DNA from: Candidatus Fermentibacteraceae bacterium
Lineage (GTDB): Bacteria > Fermentibacterota > Fermentibacteria > Fermentibacterales > JCC-6
Length of the DNA: 6,354 nucleotides
Assembly: GCA_029932015.1 (NCBI GenBank)
Contig: JAOZQW010000117.1
Location: forward strand, 1-6,354
Reading direction: 5' to 3'
In this document: positions 5,211-6,354 of the stretch, piece after piece
How positions within the stretch are numbered: position 1 is the first letter of the stretch
How the letters are laid out: every line of letters starts with the position of its first letter
The notes under the pieces: generated by a model
Seen by the model: the letters and a program-made list of their open reading frames with translations, nothing else
What the model was told of the DNA's origin: nothing
Database searches by the model: none
Translations under genes and position numbers: made by a program

Positions 5211-6082
5211 GCATCCTCATAGACAAAAACACAAGGGTTATGGTGCAGGGTCTCGGACGCGATGGAAGCTTCCACGCAAAGCTCATGAAGGAATACGGCA
5301 CCAACATCGTGGCTGGTGTCCATCCCGGTAAGGGAGGCTCTACCTGTGAGGGTTTCCCCGTCTTCAACACAGCGGCTGATGCTGTCAGGGAGACAGGCGC
5401 CGAGTGCGGAGTGCTTTTCGTACCCGCAGCATTCGCGGCCGATGCCATACTTGCAGCAGCCAATGCAGGTGCGAAGCTTGTAGTCGCCATCAGCGAAGGC
5501 ATACCCGTCCTCGATATGACCAGGGTCGTATCCGAGCTGAACCAGCTCGGTACACTCCTCGTCGGTCCGAACTGCCCAGGCCTTATCTCCCCCGGCAAGT
5601 CCATGGTCGGCATCATGCCGGGCAGGATTTTCAAGAAGGGCCGGGTGGGGGTCATCTCCAGAAGCGGCACGCTCACCTATGAAGTGGTCAACCAGCTCAC
5701 AGCCGCAGGCTTTGGACAATCCACTGCCATCGGCATGGGCGGCGATCAGGTCATAGGACTCAAGTACAACGATTATCTCGAACTGTTCGAGAAGGACTCC
5801 GAGACAGAAGCAGTCATCATAGTCGGGGAGATAGGCGGCACGGATGAGCAGGATGCCGCAGCCTTCGTGAAGGAACATCTCACCAAGCCGGTAGTAGGCT
5901 ACATAGTCGGCCGGAGCGCTCCCCCGGGCAAGCAGATGGGCCATGCAGGCGCCATCATATCCGGTGCGGGAAGCACAGCCGCAGACAAGGTTGCAGCACT
6001 CCGGGAAAAGGGAGTGCCAGTTGCAGATACAGTGGAGCAGATAGTTGACCTCATCCGAGAGAGACTGGGAGGGTCGAATTGA
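5207..6082 (+). CDS. sucD: Succinyl-CoA synthetase alpha subunit
   Basis: A 291-residue alpha subunit, full length, holding the CoA-binding Rossmann domain and the histidine phosphorylated during catalysis. The CoA-binding region reads VMVQGLGRDGSFHA (11-24), then YGTNIVAGVHPGKGG (30-44). VGPNCPGLISPGK (119-131) and the ligase domain VGVISRSGTLTYE (147-159) follow. His246 in QMGHAGAIISG is the active-site histidine, at the same number as in E. coli, and Glu208 in VGEIGG is its stabilising partner. The usual GGDP motif reads GGDQ (178-181), a mild departure. ATG 5207 lies inside the sucC stop with AGGAGG (5194-5199) seven bases before it, so the start is secure. The stop overlaps the next gene (TTGA). 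Confidence 0.97.
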   Translation: MSILIDKNTRVMVQGLGRDGSFHAKLMKEYGTNIVAGVHPGKGGSTCEGFPVFNTAADAVRETGAECGVLFVPAAFAADAILAAANAGAKLVVAISEGIPVLDMTRVVSELNQLGTLLVGPNCPGLISPGKSMVGIMPGRIFKKGRVGVISRSGTLTYEVVNQLTAAGFGQSTAIGMGGDQVIGLKYNDYLELFEKDSETEAVIIVGEIGGTDEQDAAAFVKEHLTKPVVGYIVGRSAPPGKQMGHAGAIISGAGSTAADKVAALREKGVPVADTVEQIVDLIRERLGGSN

Positions 6083-6354
6083 GAGAGATCGATGTCGCAG
6101 AGGTAACCAGAGCGGTAAAAGACCTTTGCATCAGCACGAACATCCACCTTGCCCCCGACACCAAGAAGGCTCTTCGTGACGCCCTGGTGACCGAGGAGTC
6201 CCCGCTGGGGAAAGAGATCCTTCAGGTCATCCTCGACAACCACGGGATCGCCGAGGCCGAGGGCATGCCGGTCTGCCAGGACACAGGTGTGGCCATCGTC
6301 TTCCTTGAAGTGGGACAGGATGTCCACCTCATTGGCGGCGACCTCGAGGATGCC
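6079..6354 (+). CDS. Class I fumarate hydratase alpha subunit, 3' end missing
   Basis: The first 92 residues of a class I (iron-sulfur) fumarate hydratase or tartrate dehydratase alpha subunit, cut by the right edge. These enzymes hydrate fumarate to malate using a labile [4Fe-4S] cluster. The decisive motif is GMPVCQDTG (62-70), where Cys66 is the first cluster-binding cysteine; the following VAIVFLEVGQDV and the N-terminal helices (LGKEILQVILDNHGIAEAEG) also fit. Being linked to sucCD makes fumarase likelier than tartrate dehydratase. The start is TTG 6079, overlapping the sucD stop (TTGA), with GGGAGGG at 6067-6073 five bases ahead; no in-frame ATG exists near the N-terminus (the first in-frame Met is residue 63). 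The beta subunit, if separate, would lie just beyond the window. Confidence 0.93.
   Translation, partial: MREIDVAEVTRAVKDLCISTNIHLAPDTKKALRDALVTEESPLGKEILQVILDNHGIAEAEGMPVCQDTGVAIVFLEVGQDVHLIGGDLEDA

Noticed and set aside
4934..5944. Long minus-strand open frame (336 codons) opposite sucC/sucD
   Set aside because: It lies wholly antisense to two unmistakable housekeeping genes, has no recognisable motif, and is explained by the GC-rich codon pattern of the + strand.

Overview
The window looks bacterial. Its evidence is Shine-Dalgarno sites ahead of most genes, ATGA/TTGA stop-start overlaps, exact sigma70-type TTGACA boxes, and two classic bacterial toxin-antitoxin families. Everything supported is on the + strand. 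The phylum cannot be fixed from this sequence. The housekeeping genes are GC-rich but use ATA, AGA and AGG codons freely. The sucC-sucD-fumarase alpha cluster suggests a TCA branch (succinyl-CoA to succinate, fumarate/malate) that uses an oxygen-sensitive class I fumarase, which would fit an anaerobe or facultative anaerobe (inference).

Layout. (1) 1-857: the 3' part of a tetratricopeptide-repeat protein, cut by the left edge. (2) 854-2203: a 449-residue protein resembling the DUF6880 family, overlapping the TPR gene by ATGA. (3) 2282-2938: a HicAB toxin-antitoxin module. Its promoter carries a perfect 10-bp inverted repeat across the spacer and -10 region, and it appears to give a nearly leaderless mRNA. 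(4) 2971-3892: a second module, an Xre/MbcA/ParS-type antitoxin followed by a RES-domain NAD-targeting toxin. Its promoter is embedded in TGACAT repeats with a 12-bp period. The RES reading frame has no ATG, GTG or TTG upstream of its conserved N-terminal motifs. The best start is a CTG at 3401 that overlaps the antitoxin stop (CTGA), so an ordinary gene caller would begin at ATG 3605 and lose the key Arg/Tyr/Glu residues. (5) 3893-4061: a leader region with a long-range inverted repeat. (6) 4062-6354: sucC, sucD and the start of a class I fumarase alpha subunit, each overlapping the next by 4 bp.

How they work together. The suc/fum genes form a tight operon for consecutive or nearby TCA steps. 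The two toxin-antitoxin modules sit head to tail, each with its own promoter and likely its own autoregulatory operator, in a visibly more AT-rich stretch between the TPR/DUF6880 pair and the metabolic operon. That arrangement looks like an accessory insertion or island edge. No transposase, integrase, tRNA, CRISPR array or convincing intrinsic terminator was seen.
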